Below, in pieces: positions 52,904 to 60,891 of a DNA stretch of 64,000 nucleotides (the stretch's first letter is position 1; every line of letters begins with the position of its first letter). The notes beneath the pieces were generated by a model. The model was not told the DNA's origin, did no database searches, and worked only from the letters and a program-made list of their open reading frames with translations. The DNA comes from Streptomyces sp. A2-16 (GTDB lineage Bacteria > Actinomycetota > Actinomycetes > Streptomycetales > Streptomycetaceae): positions 2,356,001 through 2,420,000 of the forward strand of contig NZ_CP063808.1 of NCBI RefSeq assembly GCF_018128905.1. Reading direction: 5' to 3'. Made by a program: the position numbers and the translations under genes.

Positions 52904-53299
52904 TCAGCAGCGGAAGACCTGAAGTGCCGCCGGAGCATGGGCTGTCGAGGGTCTCGACAGCGGGAAGCCGCCCGGTACGGCCTGCTTCCCGGACACGGCC
53001 GCCGACTCCTGGGCCTGCGGGGAGCGCTCGGGCCCCTCGGGGGCGAAGTCGACGGACCGGTGCCGGTCGCGGACGCGCAGGGGACCGGTCGGGTCCCCTG
53101 CCGGGTTGCAGTGACGCTTCGTGGCGATTTCGGCACGCGCGGTCTTGCCGGAGAGCTTCAATCCGGCAAGGGCTTTGGCCTCAACTTGACGGCCTGTGTA
53201 CGCGGATGCGAAGCACTCGGCCGGTGCGAAGAACTGCAGGGCGAGCAGAAGGGCGGCGAGGGCCGCGATCACGGTTCGGACCGTCGCACCTCGGAACAT
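52904..53299 (-). CDS. Small secreted hypothetical protein
   Basis: 131-residue protein with a signal peptide (TVIAALAALLLALQFFAPAECFA) and a mature part that is basic and apparently disordered (KLSGKTARAEIATKRHCNP; RVRDRHRSVDFAPEGPERSPQAQ), ending in FRC. The three cysteines outside the signal core (near residues 29, 63 and 131) might form disulfides. I do not recognise a family. ATG 53299 follows GAGAGGGGGG with good spacing. A clear promoter overlapped by an inverted repeat lies about 30 bp upstream, so expression is probably tightly regulated. Confidence 0.68.
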   Translation of the reverse strand: MFRGATVRTVIAALAALLLALQFFAPAECFASAYTGRQVEAKALAGLKLSGKTARAEIATKRHCNPAGDPTGPLRVRDRHRSVDFAPEGPERSPQAQESAAVSGKQAVPGGFPLSRPSTAHAPAALQVFRC

Positions 53300-53323
53300 G
53301 CCACCCCCCTCTCGCAGTTCGTG

Positions 53324-53351
53324 CCTCTAGTCCAGACCAACGCTTGGTCAA
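53324..53351 (-). promoter_or_regulatory. Promoter with overlapping operator for the small secreted protein
   Basis: On the minus strand TTGACC (53351-53346), a 16-bp spacer and TAGAGG (53329-53324) form a promoter. GACCAA-CGC-TTGGTC (53335-53349) is a perfect inverted repeat within it. The strand also reads TGGTCTGGACTA (53339-53328), 10 of 12 matches to the DasR core TGGTCTAGACCA. Confidence 0.5.
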
Positions 53352-53484
53352 TGGCTGGTCAAGAAACACCTTAGCCCGGCAAAGTTGTTTGCTGGGTTAA
53401 CTTAACGTTTCCGGCTGAAGAGAGGCTGAAGAGTGCGGGGTCGCTGACGCGAACCTGCCCTTGACGTGCGAGGTTTCGGCGTGA

Positions 53485-54588
53485 TTAGGCGACGAGCCCC
53501 TTGGCGTCCCGGGCCAGCGCGGTGAGGCGGGATATCGCGCGGAAGTACTTCTTGCGGTAGCCGCCGTTCAGCATCTCCTCGCTGAACAACCGGTCGAAGG
53601 GCAGCCCGGAGGCCAGCACCGGCACCTCGCGGTCGTAGAGCCGGTCCGCGAGCACCACGAGCCGCAGGGCCGTCGACTGGTCCGGCACCGGCTTGACATC
53701 GGTGAGGCAGACCGCCTTCAGGCCGTCGGTCAGGGCGCCGTACCGGCTGGGGTGGACCTTGGCGAGGTGTGCCAGCAGGTTCGGGAAGTCGTCGAGCGAG
53801 GCGCCCTCGGTGGCGTGCGCCGCCTTGACGACCGCCTCGTCGGCGAACGGCGCCGGTGCCTCGGGCAGCCCGCGGTGGCGGTAGTCCTCGCCGTCGATGC
53901 GCAGCGGGCGGAAGTGCGCCGCGAGGCCCTGGATCTCGCGCAGGAAGTCGGCGGACGCGAACCGGCCCTCGCCCAGCTTGCCCGGCAGGGTGTTGGAGGT
54001 GGCGGCGAGCGCCACACCCGCGTCGACCAGCTTGCCGAGCAGCGTGGAGACCAGGACGGTGTCGCCCGGGTCGTCCAGCTCGAACTCGTCGATGCACAGC
54101 AGGCGGTGGCCGGAGAGCGTCTGGACCGTCTTCTGGAAGCCGAGGGCGCCGACCAGGTTGGTCAGCTCCACGAAGGTGCCGAAGGCCTTGAGGGAGGGCT
54201 CGGCCGGGGTGGCGTGCCAGAGGGAGGCCAGCAGGTGGGTCTTGCCGACGCCGTAGCCGCCGTCGAGGTAGACGCCACGCGGGCCGGCGGGGGCCTTGGC
54301 TTTGGCGCGGGACCTTCCGAGACCGAGGAAGCCGCGCTTGCCGCCGCCGATCGCGTGCGCGCCGCCGAGGCCCGCCGCGAAGCCCGCGAGGACCCGGACG
54401 GCCTCGGTCTGGCTGGGCTGGTTCGGGTCCGGGATGTAGGTGTCGAAACGCACCGAGTCGAACCGCGGGGGCGGCACCATCTCGGCGACCAGCCGGTCCG
54501 CGGGGACGTGCGGCTCACGGTCGCACAGGGACAGCGGGGCGGTCTCGGTCATCGAGCCGAACCCGGACGCGGCGGGGGAAGTAGACAC
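53485..54588 (-). CDS. zapE: AFG1/ZapE-family ATPase
   Basis: 367-residue AAA-type ATPase of the AFG1/ZapE family, linked in other bacteria to Z-ring stability and cell division under stress. Walker A is LDGGYGVGKTHLL near residues 107-119 and Walker B LLCIDEFELDDPGD near 160-175; the sensor region AATSNTLPGKLGEGRF follows, with the family C-terminus SGLPFDRLFSEEMLNGGYRKKYFRAISRL. GTG 54588 is followed by MSTSPAASGF. A TAGCAT box lies 8 nt upstream, compatible with a leaderless mRNA. It is divergent from the RibD-like reductase across 37 bp. Confidence 0.88.
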   Translation of the reverse strand: MSTSPAASGFGSMTETAPLSLCDREPHVPADRLVAEMVPPPRFDSVRFDTYIPDPNQPSQTEAVRVLAGFAAGLGGAHAIGGGKRGFLGLGRSRAKAKAPAGPRGVYLDGGYGVGKTHLLASLWHATPAEPSLKAFGTFVELTNLVGALGFQKTVQTLSGHRLLCIDEFELDDPGDTVLVSTLLGKLVDAGVALAATSNTLPGKLGEGRFASADFLREIQGLAAHFRPLRIDGEDYRHRGLPEAPAPFADEAVVKAAHATEGASLDDFPNLLAHLAKVHPSRYGALTDGLKAVCLTDVKPVPDQSTALRLVVLADRLYDREVPVLASGLPFDRLFSEEMLNGGYRKKYFRAISRLTALARDAKGLVA

Positions 54589-54596
54589 GGTTCACC

Positions 54597-54602
54597 ATGC
54601 TA
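54597..54602 (-). promoter_or_regulatory. -10 box for a leaderless zapE transcript
   Basis: On the minus strand TAGCAT lies 8 nt before GTG 54588. The whole divergent gap is 37 bp, so the opposing promoters must overlap. Confidence 0.4.
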
Positions 54603-54625
54603 AGGGCCGTGCCACACTGCACGAC

Positions 54626-55423
54626 ATGCGACGCCTGTTCCCTGTGACCGACGAGACAGCGATCCGGAGCCCGCAAGGGGAGGCCGGCCATGACTGGAGC
54701 CTCGACGAGCTGGCCGCCGCCTACGCGTATCCCGAGCTCGGCCCCGGCCCCGGGACCCCCGAGGTGTGGCTGCGCGCGAACATGGTCTCCACGATCGACG
54801 GGGCCGCCCAGCACGACGGCCGTTCGCAGCCCATCTCCACCGCGACCGACATGCGGATCTTCGGGACGCTGCGGGCGCTGGCGGACGTGGTGATCGCCGG
54901 CGCGGAAACGGTCCGGCAGGAGGGGTACCGGCCCGCACGCGCGCGTGCGGAGTTCGCGGCCGCGCGGGAGGCGGCCGGACAGGGCCCGGCCCCGGCGATC
55001 GCGGTGGTCAGCGCGAGCCTGGACCTGGACTTCTCGCTCCCGCTCTACACCTCGCCCCTGGTGCCCACGCTGATCCTCACGGGTGCCGCGGCGGCCCCGG
55101 ACCGGATCGCCGCGGCCGAGAAGGCGGGCGCCCGGGTGGTGATCGCCGGGGACGGCGTCGGCGTCGACCCCGCGCGGGCCGTACGGGCGCTCGCCGAGCT
55201 CGGGCACACCCGGCTGCTCACCGAGGGCGGCCCCCGGCTGCTGGGGCAGCTGGTGGCGGCCGGAGTGCTCGACGAGCTCTGTCTGACCCTGTCCCCGATG
55301 CTCACCGCGGGGGACGCGCAGCGGATCGCCGGAGGGCCGTCGGTGGCGGTCCCGGTGCGGTTCGCGCTGGACTCCCTGCTGGAGGAGGACGGATTCCTCT
55401 TCAGCAGGTATCGCAGGACGTGA
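54626..55423 (+). CDS. RibD C-terminal/dihydrofolate-reductase-like pyrimidine reductase
   Basis: 265-residue NADPH-dependent reductase-fold protein like the RibD C-terminal domain. Conserved blocks include VWLRANMVSTIDGAAQHDGRSQPIS near residues 48-72, ADVVIAGAETVRQEGYRPAR near 88-107, LGHTRLLTEGGPRLLGQLVAAGVLDELCLTLSP near 193-225. The deaminase half of RibD is absent, so a role in riboflavin synthesis is possible but unproved. ATG 54626 has CACACT 7 nt upstream and no ribosome site. Divergent from zapE. Confidence 0.84.
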   Translation: MRRLFPVTDETAIRSPQGEAGHDWSLDELAAAYAYPELGPGPGTPEVWLRANMVSTIDGAAQHDGRSQPISTATDMRIFGTLRALADVVIAGAETVRQEGYRPARARAEFAAAREAAGQGPAPAIAVVSASLDLDFSLPLYTSPLVPTLILTGAAAAPDRIAAAEKAGARVVIAGDGVGVDPARAVRALAELGHTRLLTEGGPRLLGQLVAAGVLDELCLTLSPMLTAGDAQRIAGGPSVAVPVRFALDSLLEEDGFLFSRYRRT

Positions 55424-55576
55424 CCGCCCGGACGAGGGTTCGAGCGGTACCGCTGAAGCCGACATCGATGGAATCTGCCGTTCCGTTTAGCTTCCGGCGG
55501 GCACACTGAATCCGGGCACTACCCGTGCGATCACGGGGCAGGATGGTTTCCGCAGAGCGCAGAGAAGGGACGCCCG

Positions 55577-56050
55577 GTGTTCACAAGCGTTTTGATGATC
55601 GAGAAGGCCCTGACGTCCGCAGACGTGGAGTTCGTCACCACGCTGCACGGCGACGAGTCGGTCGCGTTCCACGTGCTGCTCCAGCCGCGGGGGGACCAGG
55701 CCGACCGGCTGCTGCGGGCCATCGACGACGTGGCGCTGGGCGAGCTGGACGAGGCCGTGCGAGAGCGGGAGACGCCCGAGGGCGAGGACGCGAAGGGCGT
55801 GGGGGAGCGGGCCCTCGACGTGTCCCTGCAGGCGCTCAGAGCCTCCGGGAGCGAGGCGGAGGGGCGGCTCATCGAGGACCACCCGCTGGACGCGCTGAAG
55901 GCCCTGGTCGAGGAGATCGGCGCCGACGAGGTGATCGTCCTGACCGACCCCCACTACGTGGAGGAGTTCTTCCACCGCGACTGGGCGTCCCGGGCCCGGC
56001 ACAAGGTGGGCGTACCGGTGCTGAAGCTGTTCTCGCACAGCAAGGCGTAG
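55577..56050 (+). CDS. UspA-like conserved hypothetical protein
   Basis: 157-residue soluble protein. The C-terminal half (DHPLDALKALVEEIGADEVIVLTDPHYVEEFFHRDWASRARHKVGVPVLKLFSH) resembles the distal part of universal stress protein folds, while the N-terminal half (VLMIEKALTSADVEFVTTLHGDESVAFHVLLQPRG) is a ferredoxin-like or Usp-like beta-alpha unit. Homologues are, from memory, sometimes mislabelled indole-3-glycerol phosphate synthase; no such active site is present. GTG 55577 follows AGAAGGGA. Function unknown. It precedes murC on the same strand, with a hairpin between. Confidence 0.75.
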   Translation: MFTSVLMIEKALTSADVEFVTTLHGDESVAFHVLLQPRGDQADRLLRAIDDVALGELDEAVRERETPEGEDAKGVGERALDVSLQALRASGSEAEGRLIEDHPLDALKALVEEIGADEVIVLTDPHYVEEFFHRDWASRARHKVGVPVLKLFSHSKA

Positions 56051-56108
56051 CGCCGCCGCAGGGCAGGACCGTCGGCGGCGGGACGGAGGCGCGAACCGAC
56101 ACGGCCCC

Positions 56109-56128
56109 GTGCCCCTCGGGGTGGGCAC
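56109..56128 (+). terminator. Hairpin between the 55577 gene and murC
   Basis: GTGCCC and GGGCAC enclose CTCGGGGT, 58 nt after the stop. TAGGCT (about 56143-56148) shortly downstream may be the murC -10. Confidence 0.5.
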
Positions 56129-56187
56129 CTCCCCGTACGCAATAGGCTGAGGGCTCACCGTCGCACCACATCCTGGGGAGAAATCGC

Positions 56188-57579
56188 ATGGCACCCGGCC
56201 TTCCTACCGCCATGGACCGACCGCACTTCATCGGGATCGGTGGGGCCGGGATGTCGGGGATCGCGAAGATCCTCGCGCAGCGCGGGGCGAAGGTGGCCGG
56301 CAGCGACGCCAAGGAGTCGGCGACCGCCGAGGCGCTGCGGGCGCTGGGCGCCACCGTGCACATCGGGCACGCCGCCGAGCACCTGGCGTCCGACGCCACC
56401 TGCGTCGTCGTGTCCTCGGCGATCCGGGCCGACAACCCCGAGCTCGCCCGCGCGGCCGAGCTCGGCATCCCCGTGGTCCACCGCTCCGACGCCCTCGCCT
56501 CCCTGATGGACGGCCTCAGGCCGATCGCGGTCGCGGGGACGCACGGCAAGACGACCACGACCTCGATGCTGGCGGTCTCCCTGTCGGCGCTGGGCCTCGC
56601 GCCGTCGTACGCCATCGGCGGCGACCTGGACGCCCCCGGCTCGAACGCGCTGCACGGCGAGGGCGAGATCTTCGTCGCCGAGGCGGACGAATCGGACCGC
56701 AGCTTCCACAAGTACGCCCCCGAGGTCGCGATCGTCCTCAACGTCGAGCTCGACCACCACGCCAACTACGCGTCGATGGACGAGATCTACGAGTCCTTCG
56801 AGACGTTCGTCGGCCGGGTCACCGAGGGCGGCACGCTGGTGATCAACGCCGACCACGAGGGCGCGCGGGAGCTGACCCGGCGCGTCACCGCGAGCGGCGT
56901 GCGCGTGGTGACGTACGGCGACGCCGAGGACGCCGATGTGCGGGTGCTGTCGGTCGTCCCGCAGGGCCTGAGGAGCGAGGTCACCGTTCTCCTCGACGGC
57001 GCGGAGCTCACCTTCGCCGTCTCCGTCCCGGGCCGCCACTACGCCCACAACGCCGTCGCCGCCCTGGCCGCGGGCGTGGCCCTCGGGGTCCCCGCCGCCG
57101 AGCTGGCACCGGCCCTGGCCGCGTACACCGGCGTCAAGCGGCGCCTGCAGCTGAAGGGCGAGGCGGCCGGGGTGCAGGTCATCGACTCCTACGCCCACCA
57201 CCCCACCGAGATGACGGCGGACCTGGAGGCGATGCGCGCGGCGGCCGGTGACGCCCGCATCCTGGTCGTCTTCCAGCCGCATCTGTTCTCGCGGACCCAG
57301 GAGCTCGGCAAGGAGATGGGCGAGGCGCTCGCGCTGGCCGACGCCTCGGTCGTGCTGGACATCTACCCGGCCCGTGAGGACCCGATCCCCGGGGTGACGA
57401 GCGAGCTGATCATCGAGGCGGCGCGGGCCGCGGACGCGGACGTGACGCCGGTGCACGACACGGCGGAGGTGCCCGCGGTGGTCGCGGGAATGGCGAAGGC
57501 CGGTGATCTCGTTCTCACCATGGGCGCGGGTGACGTGACGGACCTCGGCCCGCTGATCCTGGAACGTCTCGCGAAGTAA
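56188..57579 (+). CDS. murC: UDP-N-acetylmuramate--L-alanine ligase
   Basis: 463-residue cytoplasmic ATP-dependent ligase adding L-Ala to UDP-MurNAc, the first step of the peptidoglycan stem peptide. The N-terminal UDP-binding Rossmann motif is HFIGIGGAGMSGIAKIL (about 12-28), the ATP loop VAGTHGKTTTTSML (about 115-128), then EADESDRSFHKY and the C-terminal Mur ligase domain with DSYAHHPTEM and VVFQPHLFSRT. All key residues appear intact. ATG 56188 follows GGGGAGAAAT. It lies apart from the dcw cluster, as is known for Streptomyces; msrB follows after 13 nt and nagZ is nearby. Confidence 0.94.
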   Translation: MAPGLPTAMDRPHFIGIGGAGMSGIAKILAQRGAKVAGSDAKESATAEALRALGATVHIGHAAEHLASDATCVVVSSAIRADNPELARAAELGIPVVHRSDALASLMDGLRPIAVAGTHGKTTTTSMLAVSLSALGLAPSYAIGGDLDAPGSNALHGEGEIFVAEADESDRSFHKYAPEVAIVLNVELDHHANYASMDEIYESFETFVGRVTEGGTLVINADHEGARELTRRVTASGVRVVTYGDAEDADVRVLSVVPQGLRSEVTVLLDGAELTFAVSVPGRHYAHNAVAALAAGVALGVPAAELAPALAAYTGVKRRLQLKGEAAGVQVIDSYAHHPTEMTADLEAMRAAAGDARILVVFQPHLFSRTQELGKEMGEALALADASVVLDIYPAREDPIPGVTSELIIEAARAADADVTPVHDTAEVPAVVAGMAKAGDLVLTMGAGDVTDLGPLILERLAK

Positions 57580-57592
57580 GGGGCTGAGCTTC

Positions 57593-58000
57593 ATGTCGTA
57601 CGACGTCGAAAAGCCGGACGAGCAGTGGCGTGCGGAGCTGACGCCGGCCGAGTACGCCGTACTCCGTCAGGCCGGGACGGAACCCGCCTTCACCGGCGAG
57701 TACACCGACACCAAGACCACCGGTGTGTACTCCTGTCGCGCCTGCGGTGCCGAACTGTTCACCTCCACCACGAAGTTCGAGTCCCACTGCGGCTGGCCGT
57801 CCTTCTACGACCCGAAGGACACCGACGCGGTCGAACTGATCGCGGACCGCTCGCACGGGATGGTGCGGACCGAGGTCCGCTGCGCCCGCTGCGGCTCGCA
57901 TCTCGGGCACGTGTTCGAGGGTGAGGGGTATCCGACCCCCACCGACCAGCGGTACTGCATCAACAGCATCTCGCTGCGGCTGACGGCGGACGAGAGCTGA
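57593..58000 (+). CDS. msrB: Peptide-methionine (R)-S-oxide reductase
   Basis: 135-residue enzyme reducing methionine-R-sulfoxide in proteins. The catalytic Cys122 is in DQRYCINSISL, the resolving Cys66 in ESHCGWPSF, and zinc is held by two CxxC pairs (Cys48/Cys51 in SCRACG and Cys97/Cys100 in RCARCG). Length and motifs are standard. ATG 57593 lies 13 nt after murC, so it is likely in the murC operon. Cytoplasmic (no signal peptide). Confidence 0.95.
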   Translation: MSYDVEKPDEQWRAELTPAEYAVLRQAGTEPAFTGEYTDTKTTGVYSCRACGAELFTSTTKFESHCGWPSFYDPKDTDAVELIADRSHGMVRTEVRCARCGSHLGHVFEGEGYPTPTDQRYCINSISLRLTADES

Positions 58001-58040
58001 CACCGGCACCCCCGGAGTGAATGACCGAACCATCGGTATG

Positions 58041-58069
58041 TTGACTTTCGGCTGATCGAGCCAGAAGAT
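58041..58069 (+). promoter_or_regulatory. Promoter for a leaderless nagZ transcript
   Basis: TTGACT (58041-58046), a 17-bp spacer and GAAGAT (58064-58069) lie 7 nt before GTG 58077, so transcription should start at or next to the start codon. Confidence 0.6.
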
Positions 58070-58076
58070 TCCGGGG

Positions 58077-59549
58077 GTGACCCACACCCAGCGCCCGTCT
58101 GTCCGCACCGCCCTGCCCGTCGACCTCGACGAGGCCGCACACCGCTGTCTCGTCGCCGGGTTCGAAGGCACCACGGCCGTCCCCGACACGCTGAAGCGGC
58201 TCATCGACCGCGGGCTCGGCGGGGTCATCCTGTTCACCCGCAACGTGCGCGACGCGGAACAGGTGCGCCGGCTCACCGACACGCTCCGGGCGCTGCGCCC
58301 GGATCTGCTGGTCGCCATCGACAACGAGGGCGGCGGCATCGGGCACCTGGTCGCCGCGGGCGCCCCGGAGGTCCCCGGCTCCTACGCCCTCGGCGTCGTC
58401 GACGACCCGGCCCTCACCGCCCGCTGCGCCGACGCCCTCGCCGGACACCTGGCCACCCTCGGCATCACCGCCTCCTACGCCCCCGTCGCCGACGTCCAGC
58501 GGCAGGCCGACAACCCGATCGTGCGCACGCGTGCCTTCGGCGAGGAGACCGAGCTGGTCTCCCGGCACCTGAGCGCCTGGATCGCGGCCACCGAGGCACG
58601 GGGCATCGCCTCCTGCGCCAAGCACTTCCCGGGGCACGGCGGCACCCTCACCGACAGCCACCACGAGCTCGCCGTCGACCCGCGCCCGTACGAGGAACTC
58701 GACCTCGCCCCCTTCCGCGCCGCGATCGCCGCGGGCGTGCCGATGCTGATGAGCGCGCACGTCGTCTTCACGGCGCTGGACGCCAACCGGCCGGCCACGC
58801 TCAGCCGGCGGATCCTCGGGGATCTGCTGCGGCACGAGCTCGAGTTCGACGGCGTCCTGGTCAGTGACGCGCTGGAGATGAAGGCCATCGCCGACCGGTA
58901 CGGGGAGGCTGCGGGGGCACGAATCGCCCTCGCCGCGGGGGCTGACCAGGTCATCGTCGCCGTGCCGGATCTCGGGGTCACTCTGGAGTGCCGGGACGCG
59001 GTGATCGAGGCGCTGCGCGAGGGAGTGCTGGCCGAGGAACGGGTGCGGGAGGCCTCCCGGCGGGTTCAGCGGCTGGTCGAGCGGTACGCGACGCCGGCCG
59101 CGCAGGTCGCCCCGTGGGACGCGGGGGCAGGGCTGGAGGCGGCGCGGCGGGCCGTGCGGGTACCGCCGGTGGGGGTGCGGGGGGCGCATGTCGTGGACCT
59201 GTTCCCGGCGCCGCACCCCGCCTTGAACTGGGGCGGGGAGGATCTGCTGACCCAGGTGCTGGCCGTCGACCCGACGGCCACAGGGACGGCGGTGGCCGGG
59301 GAGCCGGCCGACCTCGACGGTGTGGTCGAGGAGATCCTGGCCAAGGCCGGGGGCGCGCCGCTTGTCGTCGCCACGTGCGACGCGGGGCTGTATCCCTGGC
59401 AGGGGCGTCTGCGGGACGCGCTGGTGGCCCGGCGGCCCGGGGCGGTTCAGGTCGCCACGGGGCTGCCGGACGGGGGTGCGATGTGTTCTTACGGACGGGG
59501 GAAGGTCAATCTGCGGGCGGCGGCCGAGGTTCTGGTCGGTGCGGGTTGA
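58077..59549 (+). CDS. nagZ: GH3 beta-N-acetylhexosaminidase (NagZ-like)
   Basis: 490-residue GH3 enzyme of the NagZ type, releasing GlcNAc from peptidoglycan fragments or chitin oligosaccharides. The NagZ hallmark KHFPGHG (residues 182-188) and the mobile His/Asp loop TLTDSHHELAVD are present, with nucleophile Asp264 in VLVSDALEMKAI. A C-terminal alpha/beta domain (about 340-490) makes it longer than Gram-negative NagZ (about 340), as in many Gram-positive forms. No signal peptide, so it acts inside the cell. GTG 58077 has a promoter positioned for leaderless transcription. Closeness to murC and to a GlcNAc-kinase-like gene suggests cell-wall recycling. Confidence 0.88.
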   Translation: MTHTQRPSVRTALPVDLDEAAHRCLVAGFEGTTAVPDTLKRLIDRGLGGVILFTRNVRDAEQVRRLTDTLRALRPDLLVAIDNEGGGIGHLVAAGAPEVPGSYALGVVDDPALTARCADALAGHLATLGITASYAPVADVQRQADNPIVRTRAFGEETELVSRHLSAWIAATEARGIASCAKHFPGHGGTLTDSHHELAVDPRPYEELDLAPFRAAIAAGVPMLMSAHVVFTALDANRPATLSRRILGDLLRHELEFDGVLVSDALEMKAIADRYGEAAGARIALAAGADQVIVAVPDLGVTLECRDAVIEALREGVLAEERVREASRRVQRLVERYATPAAQVAPWDAGAGLEAARRAVRVPPVGVRGAHVVDLFPAPHPALNWGGEDLLTQVLAVDPTATGTAVAGEPADLDGVVEEILAKAGGAPLVVATCDAGLYPWQGRLRDALVARRPGAVQVATGLPDGGAMCSYGRGKVNLRAAAEVLVGAG

Positions 59550-59558
59550 ATCTCGTCC

Positions 59559-59606
59559 GCGGGCCGGTGGGGGCCTGTCGCGCAGTTCCCCGCGCCCCTT
59601 GGGTGG
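59559..59606 (+). repeat. Dispersed intergenic repeat, copy B
   Basis: Same element as 16692-16738 in the same orientation with a few mismatches. It starts 10 nt after the nagZ stop and ends 8 nt before the convergent GH5 stop, filling almost the whole 64-bp gap. Confidence 0.75.
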
Positions 59607-59613
59607 CTCACCT

Positions 59614-60834
59614 TCACGGCATGCGTCTGAGCTCCTTGATTTCCCTCGCCGCCAAGTAGCTCTCGTCCTCCGCCCGTTCCGCCCGCACCACCGCCGGGCG
59701 CAGACCCTCCTGACGCAGTCGCATCCACTCCTCGAAGTACACCCCGCCCGGGCCCGACACCGACCGGGTGGACGGGGTGCAGTCCAGGACCAGGGCCGTG
59801 TCGCGGGGCTCCGGGACCGTTGAACCACTCCGCAGTTCCGCCACCGTCGCCGCCACCGCCTCCGCTATCGGCTTGGGGCGGCCCTCCGCGTCGAACAGAC
59901 CCAGCGTGTACTCCAGCTCCGGGAAGTCCGCCAGGGACCGGTCCACGTCGTGGGAGCACCACCACGTCACGCCCCACAGGCCCGTGCAGCCGGAGGCGTT
60001 CAGGATCGTCTCGCGGGCGAAGTGCGGGGCGTCGGCGGCCGGGATGTGGGGCTCGGGGGCGCCCGTCTCCTGGATCCAGACGGGGCGGGACGGGTCCTCG
60101 GCGTAGGCCTTGGCGAGTTCCGTGCCGTACTCGGCCAGGTGCAGGACCTGCGGGGAGCGGGGGCCGTAGAGGCTCGCGCAGCCGCCGGAGAAGACCCAGG
60201 GGTGGACGGTGGTGACGTCACCCTTGCGGGCCGAGGCCTCGGGGGTGAAGGGGTGGTCGTCGCCGTACCAGGCCGCGTCGTACGCGGAGTGGGTGACCAG
60301 GTGCCGGGCGGTGCCGAGACCCTCCCGGGCGGCCGCCAGCAGCGAGTCCAGGTAGTGGTCGACCTCCGCCGCCGTCGCCGGGTTGTGCTCGATCAGGTTG
60401 TTGAGCTCGTTGCCCAGCTGGAGGCCGATGAGGTTCGGGCGGCCGGACAGGGCGCGGCCGAGGGTGCGCAGCAGGTCCGCCTGGGCGGCGATCGCGTCCG
60501 GGTCGGTGAAGACGTTGCGGTGGTGCCAGCTGCGGGTCCACTCCGGGTAGAAGTCGAAGCTCGACAGATGGCCCTGCACGCCGTCCACCATGACGTCGAG
60601 GCCCGCCTCGGCCGCCAGGTCGACCAACTGCGCCAGCTGGTCCACCGCGGCGGAGCGGATCAGCGTGCGGTTGGGCTGGAGCAGCGGCCACAGGTGGAAG
60701 ACCCGGACGTGGTCGAGGCCGAGTGAGGCGATCTGGGCGAGGTCCTCGCGGGTGCGGGCCGGGTCGAAGTCGTGCCAGGCGTGGAACCAGCCGTGGCGGG
60801 GCGTGTAGTTGACGCCGAAGCGGAGCGTGGAAAT
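59614..60834 (-). CDS. GH5-like beta-mannosidase/cellulase-fold hydrolase with ATT start
   Basis: 406-residue intracellular TIM-barrel glycosidase. Acid/base Glu143 lies in GLQLGNELNN and nucleophile Glu256 in PVWIQETGAPE, the GH5/clan A pattern; the closest group I recall is GH5_18, whose members cleave Man-beta-1,4-GlcNAc from N-glycan cores. The reading frame homologous at the N-terminus (STLRFGVNYTPRHGWFHAW) has no ATG, GTG or TTG before residue 64; instead ATT 60834 sits 5 nt after a perfect AGGAGG, so I take ATT as the start. A conventional GTG start at 60645 would delete the first barrel strand. Divergent from a GlcNAc-kinase-like gene. Confidence 0.8.
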   Translation of the reverse strand: MSTLRFGVNYTPRHGWFHAWHDFDPARTREDLAQIASLGLDHVRVFHLWPLLQPNRTLIRSAAVDQLAQLVDLAAEAGLDVMVDGVQGHLSSFDFYPEWTRSWHHRNVFTDPDAIAAQADLLRTLGRALSGRPNLIGLQLGNELNNLIEHNPATAAEVDHYLDSLLAAAREGLGTARHLVTHSAYDAAWYGDDHPFTPEASARKGDVTTVHPWVFSGGCASLYGPRSPQVLHLAEYGTELAKAYAEDPSRPVWIQETGAPEPHIPAADAPHFARETILNASGCTGLWGVTWWCSHDVDRSLADFPELEYTLGLFDAEGRPKPIAEAVAATVAELRSGSTVPEPRDTALVLDCTPSTRSVSGPGGVYFEEWMRLRQEGLRPAVVRAERAEDESYLAAREIKELRRMP

Positions 60835-60848
60835 GGGATCCTCCTCGG

Positions 60849-60891
60849 GTCCGGCCCGGTCCGACCTGGGGTCCGACCTCGGTCCGGCTCT
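60849..60891. repeat. Four 10-11-bp repeats in the GH5 leader
   Basis: GTCCGGCCCG, GTCCGACCTG, GTCCGACCTC and GTCCGGCTCT follow each other at about one helical turn, in the 103-bp gap between the GH5 gene and the kinase gene, immediately upstream of the GH5 ribosome site. An AT-rich stretch (about 60912-60935) beside them probably holds the promoters. Confidence 0.6.

Noticed and set aside
55577..56050. Indole-3-glycerol phosphate synthase.
   Set aside because: Too short (157 residues against about 260) and lacking TrpC barrel motifs; more like a universal stress protein fold.
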